This document shows, in pieces, positions 1 through 9,973 of a DNA stretch of 64,000 nucleotides. Positions within the stretch are counted from its first letter, which is position 1. The number at the start of each line of letters is the position of its first letter. The DNA is taken from positions 1 through 64,000 of the forward strand of contig JAEUOS010000188.1 of NCBI GenBank assembly GCA_016790695.1, in the 5' to 3' direction. The translations under genes and the position numbers were made by a program. The DNA is from Burkholderiales bacterium. GTDB taxonomy: Bacteria; Pseudomonadota; Gammaproteobacteria; Burkholderiales; JAEUOS01. The notes beneath the pieces were generated by a model. The model was not told the origin of the DNA and made no database searches. It saw only the letters and a program-made list of their open reading frames with translations.

Positions 1-139
<139 letters not shown>

Positions 140-188
140 GCCCTAGCGCATCCGGCGCCGACAGGCGCCGGCGATCCGCTGGTCCGGG

Positions 189-219
189 CCGCACGGGTGT
201 CGCTTCGACGCTCGTGCGG
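189..219 (+). other. Stem-loop in tuf-rpsJ spacer
   Basis: The 31 bases CCGCACG...CGTGCGG fold into one hairpin: a 7-bp perfect outer stem, then an inner part with two G-T wobbles, and a CTT loop. No T-run follows, so it does not look like an intrinsic terminator. It may be an mRNA processing or leader structure for the S10 operon; E. coli also has a structured S10 leader (bound by L4), but no sequence similarity to that leader is claimed. Confidence 0.45.
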
Positions 220-284
220 TCACGCCGGGCCGACGGAAAGGTTCCGCCGGCGCGACAGCCGGCATCGCTCTTTAAGGAAGAAAC

Positions 285-596
285 ATGCAAAGCCAGAAAA
301 TCCGCATCCGCCTGAAGGCATTCGACTATCGCCTGATCGACCAGTCGGCCCTGGAGATCGTCGACACCGCCAAGCGCACCGGGGCGGTCGTGCGCGGCCC
401 GGTACCGCTGCCGACAAAGATCCAGCGCTACGACGTCCTGCGATCGCCGCATGTCAACAAGACGTCGCGCGACCAGTTCGAGATTCGCACCCACATGCGG
501 TTGATGGACATCGTCGACCCGACGGACAAGACCGTCGACGCGCTGATGAAGCTTGACCTGCCGGCCGGGGTGGACGTCGAGATCAAGTTGCAGTAG
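285..596 (+). CDS. rpsJ: 30S ribosomal protein S10
   Basis: S10, a small-subunit head protein that also acts as NusE in transcription antitermination with NusB. The 103 residues equal the E. coli length; the start [15 protein letters not shown] and the [13 protein letters not shown] segment are family hallmarks. An AAGGA ribosome-binding site at 274-278 lies 6 bases before the ATG. It opens the S10 operon after a 145-base spacer behind tuf. A promoter-containing gap of 144 bases separates it from rplC, so it may be partly uncoupled from the genes downstream. Confidence 0.98.
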   Translation: MQSQKIRIRLKAFDYRLIDQSALEIVDTAKRTGAVVRGPVPLPTKIQRYDVLRSPHVNKTSRDQFEIRTHMRLMDIVDPTDKTVDALMKLDLPAGVDVEIKLQ

Positions 597-620
597 CGTG
601 ACGGTGCGCGCGTTCCAGTG

Positions 621-649
621 TTGCAGGCTGGGACGAAGCAAGATATACT
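621..649 (+). promoter_or_regulatory. Sigma70-type promoter before rplC
   Basis: TTGCAG at 621-626 and TATACT at 644-649 are separated by exactly 17 bases. The -10 box lies in a short AT-rich patch of an otherwise GC-rich spacer. Predicted transcription would start near 656, about 85 bases before the rplC GTG. It would drive rplC onward independently of the tuf/rpsJ transcript. The layout matches the promoter before rplN. Confidence 0.7.
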
Positions 650-740
650 TATCGGCTTTTCGGGATTCAGGCACCTTCGTTCAAGGGCCGTCCCGCGATT
701 TCCGCCCGGCCAATCGCAGCCGGGCCTTGGGAGATAACAA

Positions 741-1394
741 GTGACCACGTCAGCAAGGTTAGGCCTTGTCGGGCGCAAGGTCGGCATGACCCGCATCTTC
801 ACCGCGGACGGCGACGCCGTTCCGGTGACGGTGCTGGACGTGTCGGACAACCGCGTGACCCAGATCAAGTCGCCCGATTCCGATGGCTACGCAGCCATCC
901 AAGTGACCTTCGGGACGCGCCGTGCCGCGCGCGTGAACAAGCCGCTCGCCGGGCATCTCGCCAAGGCCGGCGTCGAGGCGGGATCGATCCTCAAGGAATT
1001 CCGCGTCGCAGCCGACCAGCTGGGCGGGTTCCAGGTCGGCGGAAAGATCGGCGCGGACATGTTCAAGGAAGGCCAGAAGGTCGACGTTCAGGGCACGTCG
1101 ATCGGCAAGGGCTTCGCCGGGACGATCAAGCGCCACAATTTCTCCTCGAACCGTGCCTCCCACGGCAACTCGCGTTCGCATAACGTACCCGGCTCGATCG
1201 GCATGGCGCAGGATCCCGGGCGCGTGTTTCCGGGCAAGCGCATGTCCGGGCACCTGGGTGCGGCGACCACCACCACGCAAAACCTGACGGTCGCGCGGGT
1301 CGATGCGGAGCGTGGCCTGATTCTGGTCAAGGGCACCGTGCCTGGCCATGACAACGGCCACATCGTCGTGACGCCGGCCGCGAAGGGGGCCTGA
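741..1394 (+). CDS. rplC: 50S ribosomal protein L3
   Basis: L3 binds 23S rRNA near its 3' end and is one of the first proteins in 50S assembly; its extended loop reaches toward the peptidyl-transferase centre. 217 residues (E. coli 209). The start is GTG: the family's usual [13 protein letters not shown] follows only seven residues in, with a GGGAG ribosome-binding site just upstream. The loop segment [16 protein letters not shown] carries the Gln at the position of the PrmB-methylated residue of E. coli L3. Confidence 0.97.
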   Translation: MTTSARLGLVGRKVGMTRIFTADGDAVPVTVLDVSDNRVTQIKSPDSDGYAAIQVTFGTRRAARVNKPLAGHLAKAGVEAGSILKEFRVAADQLGGFQVGGKIGADMFKEGQKVDVQGTSIGKGFAGTIKRHNFSSNRASHGNSRSHNVPGSIGMAQDPGRVFPGKRMSGHLGAATTTTQNLTVARVDAERGLILVKGTVPGHDNGHIVVTPAAKGA

Positions 1395-1397
1395 TCG

Positions 1398-2018
1398 ATG
1401 GAACTCAAGCTTCTGGACTCCCAAGGCCAGGCCGCCGGAAACGTCGACGCCCCGGACACCGTGTTCGCGCGCGATTTCAACGAGGCGCTGGTCCATCAAG
1501 TCGTGGTCGCCTACCAGGCGAACGCGCGCAGCGGCAACCGCAAGCAGAAGGATCGCGAGGAAGTCAAGCATTCGACCAAGAAGCCCTGGCGCCAGAAGGG
1601 CACGGGCCGGGCGCGCTCGGGCATGACCTCGAGCCCCCTGTGGCGGGGCGGTGGCCGGATCTTCCCGAACAGCCCGGACGAGAACTTCAGTCACAAGGTG
1701 AACCGCAAGATGTATCGGGCGGGCATGTGCTCGATCCTCTCGCAGCTGGCGCGCGAGGATCGCATTGCCGTCGTCGAGGACTTCAAGGTCGACGCTCCCA
1801 AGACCCGCCTGTTCGCGCAGAAGATCAAGGGCATGGGGCTTGATTCCGTGCTGCTCATCACGGACGCCGTCGATGACAACCTCTATCTCGCGTCGCGCAA
1901 CCTGATCAATGCCGCCGTCGTGGACGTCGCGCGCGCCGACCCGGTGTCTCTGGTCCATTTCGACAAGATCCTGATCACCAAGGCGGCGGTCGAGAAGGTC
2001 AAGGAGATCTTCGCATGA
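1398..2018 (+). CDS. rplD: 50S ribosomal protein L4
   Basis: L4, an early-assembly 23S rRNA-binding protein lining the exit tunnel; in E. coli it also represses its own operon. 206 residues. The tunnel loop is visible in the basic stretch [15 protein letters not shown] and the following WRGGG. It starts 3 bases after the rplC stop and overlaps rplW by four bases (ATGA), which implies coupled translation. Whether L4 autoregulation works here cannot be read from the sequence. Confidence 0.97.
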   Translation: MELKLLDSQGQAAGNVDAPDTVFARDFNEALVHQVVVAYQANARSGNRKQKDREEVKHSTKKPWRQKGTGRARSGMTSSPLWRGGGRIFPNSPDENFSHKVNRKMYRAGMCSILSQLAREDRIAVVEDFKVDAPKTRLFAQKIKGMGLDSVLLITDAVDDNLYLASRNLINAAVVDVARADPVSLVHFDKILITKAAVEKVKEIFA

Positions 2019-2329
2019 ACAACTACAGCAAAGACCGCCTGCCGCTCGTTCTGCTCGCCCCGATCATTTCCGAGAAGAGCACCATGGTCGCCGACAAGCT
2101 CCGGCAGATCGCATTCCGGGTCGCTGCCGACGCCACCAAGGCGGACGTGAAGGACGCCGTCGAAGCGATGTTCAAGGAACAGAAGGTCGAAGTCGCCGCG
2201 GTTCAGATCCTCAACGTTCGCGGCAAGGAGAAGCGCTTCGGCCGTCTCTCCGGCCGCCGGCGCAACTGGAAGAAGGCCTACGTCTGCCTCAAGGAAGGCA
2301 GCGACCTGAATCTTGCGGAGGCTGTGTAA
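2015..2329 (+). CDS. rplW: 50S ribosomal protein L23
   Basis: L23 sits at the mouth of the exit tunnel and docks trigger factor and SRP. 104 residues (E. coli 100), with the [13 protein letters not shown] start region and the basic loop [20 protein letters not shown]. Its ATG overlaps the rplD stop (ATGA, 2015-2018). Confidence 0.97.
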   Translation: MNNYSKDRLPLVLLAPIISEKSTMVADKLRQIAFRVAADATKADVKDAVEAMFKEQKVEVAAVQILNVRGKEKRFGRLSGRRRNWKKAYVCLKEGSDLNLAEAV

Positions 2330-2330
2330 C

Positions 2331-3158
2331 ATGCCCTTGGTCAAACTGAAGCCCACGTCCCCCGGCCGCCGCGGCGTCGTGCGGGTGGTCACGCCCAATC
2401 TGCACAAGGGCAGGCCCGTCGATGCGCTGGTCGAAAAGAAGTCGAAGACTGCCGGACGCAACAACAACGGCCATATCACGACGCGTCATCACGGCGGCGG
2501 ACACAAGCAGCACTATCGCCTGATCGATTTCCGCCGCGACAAGGATGGCATCGCCGCCCGCGTCGAGCGCATCGAGTACGACCCCAATCGCAGCGCGCAC
2601 CTCGCCCTGTTGTGCTACGCGGACGGGGAACGGCGCTACATCGTCGCGCCGAAAGGCGTCGAAGCGGGCGCCACGCTTGTCTCCGGATCGGAAGCGCCGA
2701 TCAAGCCCGGCAACGCGCTGCCGATTCGCAACATTCCCGTCGGGTCGACGATTCACTGCATCGAGATGCTTCCGGGCAAGGGCGCGCAACTGGCGCGCTC
2801 GGCCGGCGCTTCCGTGCAGCTCCTCGCCCGCGAAGGCAGCTACGCGCAGTTGCGTCTGCGCTCGGGCGAGATTCGCCGCGTGCACATCGAATGCCGTGCC
2901 ACGATTGGCGAGGTCGGGAACGAAGAGCACTCGCTTCGACAGATCGGCAAGGCTGGCGCGCAGCGCTGGCGCGGCATCCGGCCGACCGTCCGCGGCGTTG
3001 CCATGAATCCGATCGACCACCCGCATGGCGGTGGTGAAGGCAAGACTGCCGCGGGACGCGACCCGGTCAGCCCCTGGGGTATCAAGACCAAGGGGTACCG
3101 CACCCGCAAAAACAAGCGCACGACCAGCATGATCGTGCAGCGCCGTCACAAGAAGTAA
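2331..3158 (+). CDS. rplB: 50S ribosomal protein L2
   Basis: L2 is required for subunit joining and peptidyl-transferase assembly. The start at 2331 ([15 protein letters not shown]) gives 275 residues, against 273 in E. coli; an in-frame upstream extension was rejected because it lies in the end of rplW and lacks homology. GCGGAGG lies just upstream. The C-terminal [14 protein letters not shown] segment with the key His (E. coli His229) is intact. Confidence 0.98.
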   Translation: MPLVKLKPTSPGRRGVVRVVTPNLHKGRPVDALVEKKSKTAGRNNNGHITTRHHGGGHKQHYRLIDFRRDKDGIAARVERIEYDPNRSAHLALLCYADGERRYIVAPKGVEAGATLVSGSEAPIKPGNALPIRNIPVGSTIHCIEMLPGKGAQLARSAGASVQLLAREGSYAQLRLRSGEIRRVHIECRATIGEVGNEEHSLRQIGKAGAQRWRGIRPTVRGVAMNPIDHPHGGGEGKTAAGRDPVSPWGIKTKGYRTRKNKRTTSMIVQRRHKK

Positions 3159-3170
3159 GAGGGCTAAGTC

Positions 3171-3458
3171 ATGGCACGTTCAGTGAAGAAGGGGCCGTTC
3201 GTCGACGCCCACCTTGTGCGGAAGGTCGAGGCCGCCCAGGCCACCAAGGACAAGAAACCGATCAAGACATGGTCGCGCCGCTCGACCATCCTGCCGGATT
3301 TCATCGGCCTGACGCTTGCGGTCCACAACGGCAAGCAGCACATACCCGTGTACATCTCCGAGAACATGGTCGGGCACAAGCTCGGGGAGTTCGCGCTGAC
3401 CCGCACGTTCAAGGGCCACCCGGCCGACAAGAAGGCCAATGTGGCCGGCAAGAAATAG
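3171..3458 (+). CDS. rpsS: 30S ribosomal protein S19
   Basis: S19, a head protein of the 30S subunit that contacts the A-site region and bridges to 50S. 95 residues (E. coli 92). [12 protein letters not shown] and the [17 protein letters not shown] core are typical. It lies 12 bases after rplB and is followed at once by the strong ribosome-binding site of rplV. Confidence 0.98.
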   Translation: MARSVKKGPFVDAHLVRKVEAAQATKDKKPIKTWSRRSTILPDFIGLTLAVHNGKQHIPVYISENMVGHKLGEFALTRTFKGHPADKKANVAGKK

Positions 3459-3470
3459 GGAGGCATGACG

Positions 3471-3809
3471 ATGGAAACCTCAGCATCCCTGCGCGGCGCC
3501 CACCTCTCGGCCCAGAAAGGCCGCCTGGTGGCGGACCAGATCCGCGGCCTTCCGGTCGAGAAGGCGCTGAACATACTCGCGTTCAGCCCGAAGAAGGGCG
3601 CAGTGATCATCAAGAAGGTGCTCGAATCGGCGATCGCCAACGCCGAGCACAATGACGGCGCCGATATCGACGAGCTCAAGGTGAAGACGATCTACGTCGA
3701 GAAGGGCATGGTCCTGAAGCGGTTCACCGCGCGCGCCAAGGGCCGTGGCAACCGGATCAGCAAACAAACCTGCCACGTCTACCTGACGGTCGGCGACGGC
3801 AAGAGGTAA
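3471..3809 (+). CDS. rplV: 50S ribosomal protein L22
   Basis: L22 lines the exit tunnel, where its beta-hairpin forms part of the constriction. Start chosen at 3471 ([13 protein letters not shown], 112 residues) rather than the in-frame ATG at 3465: the GGGAGG ribosome-binding site at 3458-3463 lies 7 bases from 3471 but only one base from 3465. The hairpin residues [16 protein letters not shown] are present. Family members also commonly start MET. Confidence 0.96.
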   Translation: METSASLRGAHLSAQKGRLVADQIRGLPVEKALNILAFSPKKGAVIIKKVLESAIANAEHNDGADIDELKVKTIYVEKGMVLKRFTARAKGRGNRISKQTCHVYLTVGDGKR

Positions 3810-3818
3810 GGGGCCCTC

Positions 3819-4715
3819 ATGGGACAGAAAATTCATCCGACCGGCTTCCGGTTGAGCGTCACCCGTGACTGGGGCTCGCGCTGGTTTGCCGGTAACCGCG
3901 ACTACGCATCGATGCTGGGCGAGGATATCAAGGTGCGCGAGTACCTGCGCCGCAAGCTCGCGCATGCCTCGGTGAGCCGCGTGCTCATCGAGCGCCCGTC
4001 GAAGACCGCACGCATCACCGTGTATTCCGCCCGGCCCGGCGTCGTCATCGGCAAGAAGGGGGAAGACATCGAGGTGCTCAAGGGCGATCTCAATCGCATG
4101 CTCGGCGTGCCGGTGCACGTCAACATCGAGGAGATCCGCAAGCCTGAGCTCGATGCGCAGTTGATCGCGGATTCGATCGCCCAGCAGCTCGAAAAGCGCA
4201 TCATGTTCCGCCGCGCGATGAAGCGCGCGATGCAGAATGCCATGCGTCTCGGCGCGCAGGGCATCAAGATCATGTCGTCGGGGCGCTTGAACGGCATCGA
4301 GATCGCGCGCACCGAGTGGTACCGTGAAGGCCGGGTGCCGTTGCATACGCTGCGCGCGAACATCGACTACGGCTTCGGCGAGGCGCGCACCACCTATGGC
4401 GTGATCGGCATCAAGGTCTGGGTCTACAAGGGCGACATCCTCGGCAAGAACGAGCAGCCGTCGGCGGCACCTGCGGTCGAGATGGAACCGGCGCCGGACC
4501 GCAAGCCGCGTCGCACCCCGCGGGCCGCCCCTGCGGACGCCAAACCGGCAGCCAAGGCGCCGCGCAAGCGGGTGGCCCGGGCCGGCGACGAAGCGGCCAA
4601 GCCGGAAGCCGCCGCTGCGCCGGCGCCCAAGCCCGACGAGGCGGCAGCCGCCAAGGCCCCTGCCAAGAGAGTCCGCAAGGCGGCGCCACCCGCCGCGGAC
4701 GGTCAGAAGGAGTAA
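3819..4715 (+). CDS. rpsC: 30S ribosomal protein S3 with long C-terminal tail
   Basis: S3 forms part of the mRNA entry site of the 30S head and has helicase-like activity with S4. The first about 212 residues are a normal S3: N-terminal region, KH domain with [14 protein letters not shown] near residues 69-82, and the C-terminal domain ending around YKGDILGK. After that comes a tail of about 85 residues rich in Ala, Pro, Lys and Arg, giving 298 residues against 233 in E. coli. Betaproteobacterial S3 proteins often carry a tail, but this one is at the long end. Confidence 0.97.
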   Translation: MGQKIHPTGFRLSVTRDWGSRWFAGNRDYASMLGEDIKVREYLRRKLAHASVSRVLIERPSKTARITVYSARPGVVIGKKGEDIEVLKGDLNRMLGVPVHVNIEEIRKPELDAQLIADSIAQQLEKRIMFRRAMKRAMQNAMRLGAQGIKIMSSGRLNGIEIARTEWYREGRVPLHTLRANIDYGFGEARTTYGVIGIKVWVYKGDILGKNEQPSAAPAVEMEPAPDRKPRRTPRAAPADAKPAAKAPRKRVARAGDEAAKPEAAAAPAPKPDEAAAAKAPAKRVRKAAPPAADGQKE

Positions 4716-4721
4716 TCGACC

Positions 4722-5138
4722 ATGCTGCAACCATCACGTCGCAAGTACCGCAAGGAACAAAAGGGGCGCAACAAGGGCATTGCCACGCGGGGCACGAAGG
4801 TTTCGTTCGGAGAATACGGGCTGAAGGCTACGGGGCGTGGCCGCCTGACCGCGCGTCAGATCGAAGCCGCGCGCCGTGCGATGACGCGCCACATCAAGCG
4901 GGGCGGACGGATCTGGATCCGGATCTTTCCGGACAAGCCGATCTCTTCCAAGCCGGCCGAGGTGCGCATGGGCAATGGCAAGGGGAACCCCGAGTACTAC
5001 GTCGCGGAAATCCAGCCCGGGAAGGTCCTTTACGAGATGGATGGCGTCGACGAGGCGCTCGCCAGGGAGGCCTTCCGCCTGGCATCGGCCAAACTGCCGA
5101 TCGCGACCACGTTCGTCAATCGCCAGGTCGGCGCCTGA
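4722..5138 (+). CDS. rplP: 50S ribosomal protein L16
   Basis: L16 binds near the A-site tRNA elbow and organises the 50S central protuberance side. 138 residues (E. coli 136). The start [19 protein letters not shown] and the [12 protein letters not shown] core are diagnostic. The Arg hydroxylated by YcfD in E. coli (Arg81) falls in the conserved region around [12 protein letters not shown]. It follows rpsC after 6 bases. Confidence 0.98.
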   Translation: MLQPSRRKYRKEQKGRNKGIATRGTKVSFGEYGLKATGRGRLTARQIEAARRAMTRHIKRGGRIWIRIFPDKPISSKPAEVRMGNGKGNPEYYVAEIQPGKVLYEMDGVDEALAREAFRLASAKLPIATTFVNRQVGA

Positions 5139-5155
5139 TTCGAGGAGCAACGGAA

Positions 5156-5353
5156 ATGAAAGCCAGCGAACTCCGAGCCAAAGACGAGGCCGCCCTCGCC
5201 AAGGAGCTGCAGGATCTCCTCAAGGCGCAGTTCTCGGTGCGCATGCAGGTCGCGACCCAGCAACTCACCAATACCAGCCAGATCAAGAAAACCCGCCGCG
5301 ACATCGCCCGCGTCCGCACCGTGATGCGCGAGGCGCAGTCGAAGAAGGCCTGA
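5156..5353 (+). CDS. rpmC: 50S ribosomal protein L29
   Basis: L29 is a small helical protein beside L23 at the tunnel exit. 65 residues, against 63 in E. coli. The start [18 protein letters not shown] and the end with [13 protein letters not shown] are typical. GAGGAG lies 9-14 bases upstream of the ATG. Confidence 0.97.
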   Translation: MKASELRAKDEAALAKELQDLLKAQFSVRMQVATQQLTNTSQIKKTRRDIARVRTVMREAQSKKA

Positions 5354-5369
5354 CCGGGGACTCCAGCAC

Positions 5370-5660
5370 ATGAACCAAGCTGCACAGCAAGGCGCGCCGG
5401 CCAAGGCCGCACTCAAGCGCACCCTGACCGGGCGCGTCGTCAGCGACAAGATGGACAAGACCGTGACCGTGCTCGTCGAGCGCCGCGTCAAGCATCCGGT
5501 CATCGGCAAGTACGTCACCCGTTCGCGCAAGTTCCATGCGCACAACCCGGGCAACGAATGCCGGCTCGGCGATACCGTTGAGATCGTCGAAACCGCGCCG
5601 ATTTCCAAGACCAAGGCCTGGAAGGTTGCCCGCCTCGTCGAAAAGGGCGCAGAAATCTGA
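5370..5660 (+). CDS. rpsQ: 30S ribosomal protein S17
   Basis: S17 is a primary 16S rRNA-binding protein with an OB fold. 96 residues, about 12 longer than E. coli because of an N-terminal Gln/Ala-rich lead-in ([15 protein letters not shown]). The family core begins at [31 protein letters not shown] is intact. It ends the first part of the operon: a 186-base promoter-bearing gap follows before rplN. Confidence 0.97.
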   Translation: MNQAAQQGAPAKAALKRTLTGRVVSDKMDKTVTVLVERRVKHPVIGKYVTRSRKFHAHNPGNECRLGDTVEIVETAPISKTKAWKVARLVEKGAEI

Positions 5661-5664
5661 GGCC

Positions 5665-5693
5665 TTGCGCCTTAGGATTCGTTTTGCTATACT
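5665..5693 (+). promoter_or_regulatory. Sigma70-type promoter before rplN
   Basis: TTGCGC at 5665-5670 and TATACT at 5688-5693 with a 17-base spacer, starting 5 bases after the rpsQ stop. Transcription would start near 5700, leaving a leader of about 147 bases before rplN. This corresponds in place to the start of the spc operon of E. coli. Confidence 0.7.
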
Positions 5694-5846
5694 GAAAAGC
5701 TTTCCCGATCCTGGTCGCTCCTAGGTGCGGCCAGCGATCCGCCAAAGCCGCAGGCTGCATCCGCGGCGGGCGCTCCGCAACACGATGCCCGTACGGGCTC
5801 CAAAACTGACCGGCGGGTGCCGGGTAAAGTTGGATAGAGGTGAAAC

Positions 5847-6215
5847 ATGATCCAAATGCAGTCCCGGCTCGACGTGGCCGACAACACGGGCGCCCGTGCC
5901 GTCATGTGCATCAAGGTGCTCGGCGGGTCGAAGCGTCGTTACGCATCCATCGGGGATGTGATCAAGGTGTCGATCAAGGACGCTGCCCCCCGGGGCCGCG
6001 TCAAGAAGGGCGAGGTCTACAACGCCGTCGTCGTGCGCACTTCGAAGGGCGTGCGGCGCGGCGACGGTTCGCTCATCAAGTTCGACGGCAATGCGGCTGT
6101 CCTGCTCAACGCCAAGCTCGAGCCCATCGGCACGCGCATCTTCGGGCCGGTGACGCGCGAGTTGCGCACGGAGCGCTTCATGAAGATCGTGTCGCTCGCG
6201 CCGGAGGTGCTGTGA
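5847..6215 (+). CDS. rplN: 50S ribosomal protein L14
   Basis: L14 sits at the subunit interface (bridges B5 and B8) and is the docking point for RsfS. 122 residues. [17 protein letters not shown] and the [15 protein letters not shown] segment identify it. It has a GAGGTG ribosome-binding site and is the first gene behind the internal promoter. Its stop overlaps the rplX start by one base (TGATG). Confidence 0.98.
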   Translation: MIQMQSRLDVADNTGARAVMCIKVLGGSKRRYASIGDVIKVSIKDAAPRGRVKKGEVYNAVVVRTSKGVRRGDGSLIKFDGNAAVLLNAKLEPIGTRIFGPVTRELRTERFMKIVSLAPEVL

Positions 6216-6535
6216 TGGAAAAGATTCGCAAGGGGGATGATGTCATCGTGCTCGCCGGCCGGGACAAGGGCAAGCGCGGCACGGTTCTCAGGCGCGTCGA
6301 CGAGACCCATGTCGTCGTCGAGGGCGTGAACATGGTCAAGAAGCACACCAAACCCAATCCGATGAAGGGTCAGACCGGCGGCGTCAGCGACAAGGCCATG
6401 CCCATCGACATCTCGAATGTCGCTTTGTTCAACCCGGCGACCCAGAAAGCGGATCGCATCGGATTCAAGATTCTCGACGACAAGCGCAAGGTGCGGGTGT
6501 TCCGCTCGACCGGCGCCGAGGTCGACGCCAAATAG
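6215..6535 (+). CDS. rplX: 50S ribosomal protein L24
   Basis: L24 starts 50S assembly and lies at the tunnel exit. The start at 6215 ([20 protein letters not shown]) gives 106 residues, against 104 in E. coli. It has the KOW motif near residues 6-35 and a GGAGG ribosome-binding site at 6203-6207 inside the end of rplN. The one-base overlap with rplN suggests coupled translation. Confidence 0.97.
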   Translation: MEKIRKGDDVIVLAGRDKGKRGTVLRRVDETHVVVEGVNMVKKHTKPNPMKGQTGGVSDKAMPIDISNVALFNPATQKADRIGFKILDDKRKVRVFRSTGAEVDAK

Positions 6536-6555
6536 AGCCGCGAGAGGTAACCAGC

Positions 6556-7095
6556 ATGGCGCGTCTGCAGCAGCAGTACAAGGAACAAATCGTTCCCGAG
6601 TTGATGTCCAAGTTCGGCTTCAAGTCGGTGATGGAGGTGCCGCGAATCACCAAGGTGACGCTCAACATGGGCGTGTCCGAGGCGGTCGCCGACAAGAAGG
6701 TGATGGATCACGCAGTCGGTGACATGACCAAGATCGCCGGCCAGAAGCCGGTCGTCACCAAGTCGAAGAAGGCGATCGCGGGGTTCAAGATCCGTCAGGG
6801 ATATCCGATCGGCTGCATGGTCACGCTTCGGGGCGAGCGGATGTACGAATTCATCGACCGCTTCGTGAGCATCGCGCTGCCCCGGGTACGGGACTTCCGC
6901 GGCATCTCGGGGCGTTCGTTCGATGGCCGGGGCAACTACAACATCGGCGTCAAGGAACAGATCATCTTCCCGGAGATCGAGTACGACAAGATCGACGCCA
7001 TCCGGGGAATGAACATCAGCATCACGACGACCGCGAAGACCGACGAGCACGCGCGCGCGCTTCTTTCCGCATTTCGCTTTCCGTTCAAGGCATAG
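6556..7095 (+). CDS. rplE: 50S ribosomal protein L5
   Basis: L5 binds 5S rRNA and contacts the P-site tRNA from the central protuberance. 179 residues, the same as E. coli. [16 protein letters not shown], the [19 protein letters not shown] segment and the [18 protein letters not shown] stretch are characteristic. Confidence 0.98.
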   Translation: MARLQQQYKEQIVPELMSKFGFKSVMEVPRITKVTLNMGVSEAVADKKVMDHAVGDMTKIAGQKPVVTKSKKAIAGFKIRQGYPIGCMVTLRGERMYEFIDRFVSIALPRVRDFRGISGRSFDGRGNYNIGVKEQIIFPEIEYDKIDAIRGMNISITTTAKTDEHARALLSAFRFPFKA

Positions 7096-7105
7096 GGCGA
7101 ACAAG

Positions 7106-7411
7106 ATGGCAAAACTTTCCCTCATCAATCGCCAGGTCAAGCGCGAACAACTCGTGAAGAAGTACGCGCCCAAACGCAAGGCCCTGTTGGCGATCATCGA
7201 CGATGCCCGCCGGCCCGACGAGGAGCGCATGGAGGCGCGGCAGAAGCTGCAGCAGTTGCCGCGCAACGCCAACCCGACGCGGCTGCGCAATCGCTGCGAG
7301 CTGACCGGGCGTCCGCGTGGGACCTTCCGCAAGTTCGGCCTGGCGCGCAACAAGCTGCGCGAGGCGGCGATGCGCGGCGATGTGCCGGGGCTGGTCAAGG
7401 CCAGCTGGTAG
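7106..7411 (+). CDS. rpsN: 30S ribosomal protein S14 (zinc-free long form)
   Basis: S14 of the 30S head. 101 residues with only one Cys (in [12 protein letters not shown]), so it is the long form that does not bind zinc, not the short four-Cys form. It starts [20 protein letters not shown] and ends LVKASW, as in E. coli. It lies 10 bases after rplE. Confidence 0.98.
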   Translation: MAKLSLINRQVKREQLVKKYAPKRKALLAIIDDARRPDEERMEARQKLQQLPRNANPTRLRNRCELTGRPRGTFRKFGLARNKLREAAMRGDVPGLVKASW

Positions 7412-7442
7412 GCCGAACGCACAAGGTTAGGAGATACAAGTC

Positions 7443-7838
7443 ATGAGCATGAGCGATCCCATCGCCGATATGCTGACGCGCATCCGCAATGCCCAGTCGT
7501 CCGAGAAGGGGCAGGTGGCAATGCCGTCGTCAAAGCTGAAGATCTCGATTGCCAAGGTCCTCAAGGACGAAGGCTACATCGAGGACTTTGCTGTTCGCGA
7601 CGAGGGCGGCAAGTCGGAACTGACCATCGCCCTCAAGTACTACGCCGGCAAGCCGGTGATCGACCGGATCGAGCGCATCAGCCGTCCCGGCCTGCGGATC
7701 TACCGGGGCAAGGAAGACATTCCCAGCGTGATGAACGGGCTTGGCGTCGCGATTCTCTCCACGTCGCGCGGCGTGATGACCGACCGCAAGGCCCGCGCGA
7801 CCGGTGTCGGCGGCGAAGTCCTCTGCGTCGTTGCCTAA
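7443..7838 (+). CDS. rpsH: 30S ribosomal protein S8
   Basis: S8 binds the 16S central domain; in E. coli it represses the spc operon. 131 residues. The first ATG (7443, [14 protein letters not shown]) is preferred over the in-frame ATG at 7449, because AGGAG at 7429-7433 lies 9 bases upstream of it and 15 upstream of the second. The C-terminal [20 protein letters not shown] is intact. Confidence 0.97.
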   Translation: MSMSDPIADMLTRIRNAQSSEKGQVAMPSSKLKISIAKVLKDEGYIEDFAVRDEGGKSELTIALKYYAGKPVIDRIERISRPGLRIYRGKEDIPSVMNGLGVAILSTSRGVMTDRKARATGVGGEVLCVVA

Positions 7839-7848
7839 GGGGGATGTC

Positions 7849-8382
7849 ATGTCACGAGTAGGCAAGAATCCGGTGGCCCTGCCCAAGGGGGTGGAGGCGA
7901 CCATCGCCGGCGATCGCGTCACCGTCAAGGGACCGCTGGGCACCCTGTCCCAGGCGCTCAATCCGGCAATCAGCGTGGTTCGCGATGGCGAGACCCTGAA
8001 GGTTGTTCCGGCGAACGACTCGCGCAACGCCGATGCGATGTCCGGCACGTTCCGGGCGCTCATCAACAACATGGTGCATGGCGTCACCAAGGGCTTCGAG
8101 CGCAAGCTCGCGCTCGTCGGCGTCGGCTACCGCGCCCAGGCGCAGGGCGACAAGCTCAATCTGTCTCTTGGGTTCTCGCATCCGGTCGTCCATGCGATGC
8201 CCGCCGGTGTCAAGTGCGAGACGCCGCAGCAGACCGAGATCGTCATCAAGGGAATCGACAAGCAACTCGTCGGCCAGGTTGCCGCCGAAGTGCGGGCCTA
8301 CCGGTCGCCCGAGCCCTACAAGGGCAAAGGGGTGCGCTACGCGGACGAGCGCGTGGTGATCAAAGAGACCAAGAAGAAGTAA
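7849..8382 (+). CDS. rplF: 50S ribosomal protein L6
   Basis: L6 lies by the sarcin-ricin loop and supports elongation-factor binding. The start at 7849 ([16 protein letters not shown]) gives 177 residues, equal to E. coli; AAGGGGG lies about 7 bases upstream. It shows two repeated L6 domains, with the second ending in the family's [16 protein letters not shown]. Confidence 0.98.
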   Translation: MSRVGKNPVALPKGVEATIAGDRVTVKGPLGTLSQALNPAISVVRDGETLKVVPANDSRNADAMSGTFRALINNMVHGVTKGFERKLALVGVGYRAQAQGDKLNLSLGFSHPVVHAMPAGVKCETPQQTEIVIKGIDKQLVGQVAAEVRAYRSPEPYKGKGVRYADERVVIKETKKK

Positions 8383-8391
8383 GGGGTAGCA

Positions 8392-8739
8392 ATGGACAAG
8401 ACAGCATCCCGCCTGCGTCGCGCCAAGCAGACGCGGCACAAGATTGCCGAGCTCAAGGCCAGCCGCCTGACCGTGCACCGCACCAACAGCCACATCTATG
8501 CGCAGGTCATCGGTGGCGGCCGCGTTCTGGCCAGCGCCTCCACCAACGAGGCGGAGGTCCGCAAGGAACTCGCCAACGGCGGCAATGCCAAGGCGGCCGC
8601 AGTGGTCGGCAAGCGCATTGCCGAGAAGGCGAAGGCGGCCGGCGTTGTCGAGGTGGCGTTCGATCGTTCAGGATTTGCTTATCACGGGCGCGTCAAGGCG
8701 CTTGCCGAGGCCGCCCGAGAAGCCGGCCTCAAGTTCTAG
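8392..8739 (+). CDS. rplR: 50S ribosomal protein L18
   Basis: L18 binds 5S rRNA together with L5 and L25. 115 residues (E. coli 117). The basic N-terminal region ([14 protein letters not shown]) and the closing [26 protein letters not shown] region are typical. It has an AAGGGG ribosome-binding site just before the ATG. Confidence 0.97.
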   Translation: MDKTASRLRRAKQTRHKIAELKASRLTVHRTNSHIYAQVIGGGRVLASASTNEAEVRKELANGGNAKAAAVVGKRIAEKAKAAGVVEVAFDRSGFAYHGRVKALAEAAREAGLKF

Positions 8740-8750
8740 GCGGATTAGAC

Positions 8751-9275
8751 ATGGCGAAAATGCAGAAAGTCCAGGCGGGCGCCGAAGGGCGCGACGATGG
8801 TCTGAAAGAAAAGATGATCGCGGTCAACCGCGTCACCAAGGTCGTCAAGGGCGGCCGCATCCTGGGCTTTGCCGCGCTCACGGTCGTCGGCGACGGTGAC
8901 GGACGTATCGGCATGGGCAAGGGCAAGTCGCGCGAGGTGCCGGTGGCGGTGCAGAAGGCGATGGAGGAGGCGCGGCGCAAGATGGTCAAGGTGCCGCTCA
9001 AGAACGGGACGCTGCAACACGCGATCGTCGGCGTCCACGGCGCTGCCAAGGTCTTCATGCAGCCGGCCAGCGAAGGTACCGGCATCATCGCCGGCGGACC
9101 GATGCGCGCCGTCTTCGAAGTCGTTGGCGTGACCAACGTGCTTGCCAAGTGTCAGGGGTCGACCAATCCGTACAACGTCGTCCGGGCGACGCTGGACGGA
9201 TTGACCAGGATGACCACGCCCGCCGAGGTCGCCGCCAAGCGCGGCAAGTCGGTCGAAGAGATTCTTGCCGCCTGA
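8751..9275 (+). CDS. rpsE: 30S ribosomal protein S5
   Basis: S5 takes part in decoding accuracy and forms the mRNA entry ring with S3 and S4. The start at 8751 ([21 protein letters not shown]) gives 174 residues, against 167 in E. coli. The [16 protein letters not shown] double-stranded RNA-binding segment and the C-terminal [12 protein letters not shown] are conserved. The upstream ribosome-binding site is weak, which suggests translation coupled to rplR. Confidence 0.97.
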   Translation: MAKMQKVQAGAEGRDDGLKEKMIAVNRVTKVVKGGRILGFAALTVVGDGDGRIGMGKGKSREVPVAVQKAMEEARRKMVKVPLKNGTLQHAIVGVHGAAKVFMQPASEGTGIIAGGPMRAVFEVVGVTNVLAKCQGSTNPYNVVRATLDGLTRMTTPAEVAAKRGKSVEEILAA

Positions 9276-9285
9276 GGACCGCGCC

Positions 9286-9468
9286 ATGACCGCCAAGAAG
9301 ACATTGAAGGTGACGCTGGTGAAGAGCCCGAACGGCACCAGCGAGAAGCATCGCGCCACGGTACGCGGCCTCGGCCTGCGCCGCCTGAATTCCTCGCGCG
9401 TATTGGAAGACACGCCGGCCGTGCGCGGCATGATCAATCGCGTCTACTACCTCGTCAAGGCCGAATGA
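9286..9468 (+). CDS. rpmD: 50S ribosomal protein L30
   Basis: L30, a small ferredoxin-fold protein of the large subunit. Start set at 9286 ([15 protein letters not shown]), giving 60 residues (E. coli 59), with GAGGA at 9274-9278 overlapping the rpsE stop and 7 bases away. The in-frame ATG at 9265 lies inside rpsE and is rejected. The [20 protein letters not shown] core is diagnostic. Confidence 0.97.
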   Translation: MTAKKTLKVTLVKSPNGTSEKHRATVRGLGLRRLNSSRVLEDTPAVRGMINRVYYLVKAE

Positions 9469-9499
9469 GCGGCAGCCGCCGCATTCCACGGAATCCAAC

Positions 9500-9940
9500 A
9501 TGAAACTCAACACCCTGAAACCTGCGGCTGGTGCCCGCCATGCCAAGCGGCGCGTCGGTCGCGGCATCGGTTCCGGCCTGGGCAAGACAGCCGGTCGCGG
9601 CCACAAAGGGCAGAAGTCGCGCGCCGGCGGATTTCACAAGGTCGGCTTCGAAGGCGGCCAGATGCCGCTGCAGCGGCGGCTCCCGAAGCGTGGCTTCACC
9701 TCGCGCACGCGCGACCTGGTCGCGGAGGTTCGCCTCGCGCATCTCCAGGGACTGGACGCTGCGGAGATCACCCTCGAGACGCTAAAGGCGGCGGGAATCG
9801 TGCCGGCGCTGACCTTGCGTGCCAAGGTCATCCTGTCCGGAAAGATCGAGCGCAAGGTCGCGCTTGTGGGCGTGTCCGCCACCAAGGGCGCGAAAGCGGC
9901 AATCGAGGCGGCCGGAGGCTCGGTCGCCGCGGCCGAGTGA
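9500..9940 (+). CDS. rplO: 50S ribosomal protein L15
   Basis: L15 is a late-assembly 50S protein with a long glycine- and arginine-rich N-terminal extension ([19 protein letters not shown]) that runs into the rRNA core. 146 residues, close to the 144 of E. coli. It is the last ribosomal gene before secY. Confidence 0.97.
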   Translation: MKLNTLKPAAGARHAKRRVGRGIGSGLGKTAGRGHKGQKSRAGGFHKVGFEGGQMPLQRRLPKRGFTSRTRDLVAEVRLAHLQGLDAAEITLETLKAAGIVPALTLRAKVILSGKIERKVALVGVSATKGAKAAIEAAGGSVAAAE

Positions 9941-9973
9941 TGCCGACCTGAGCGAACCGGAAAAAGGCAGAAC

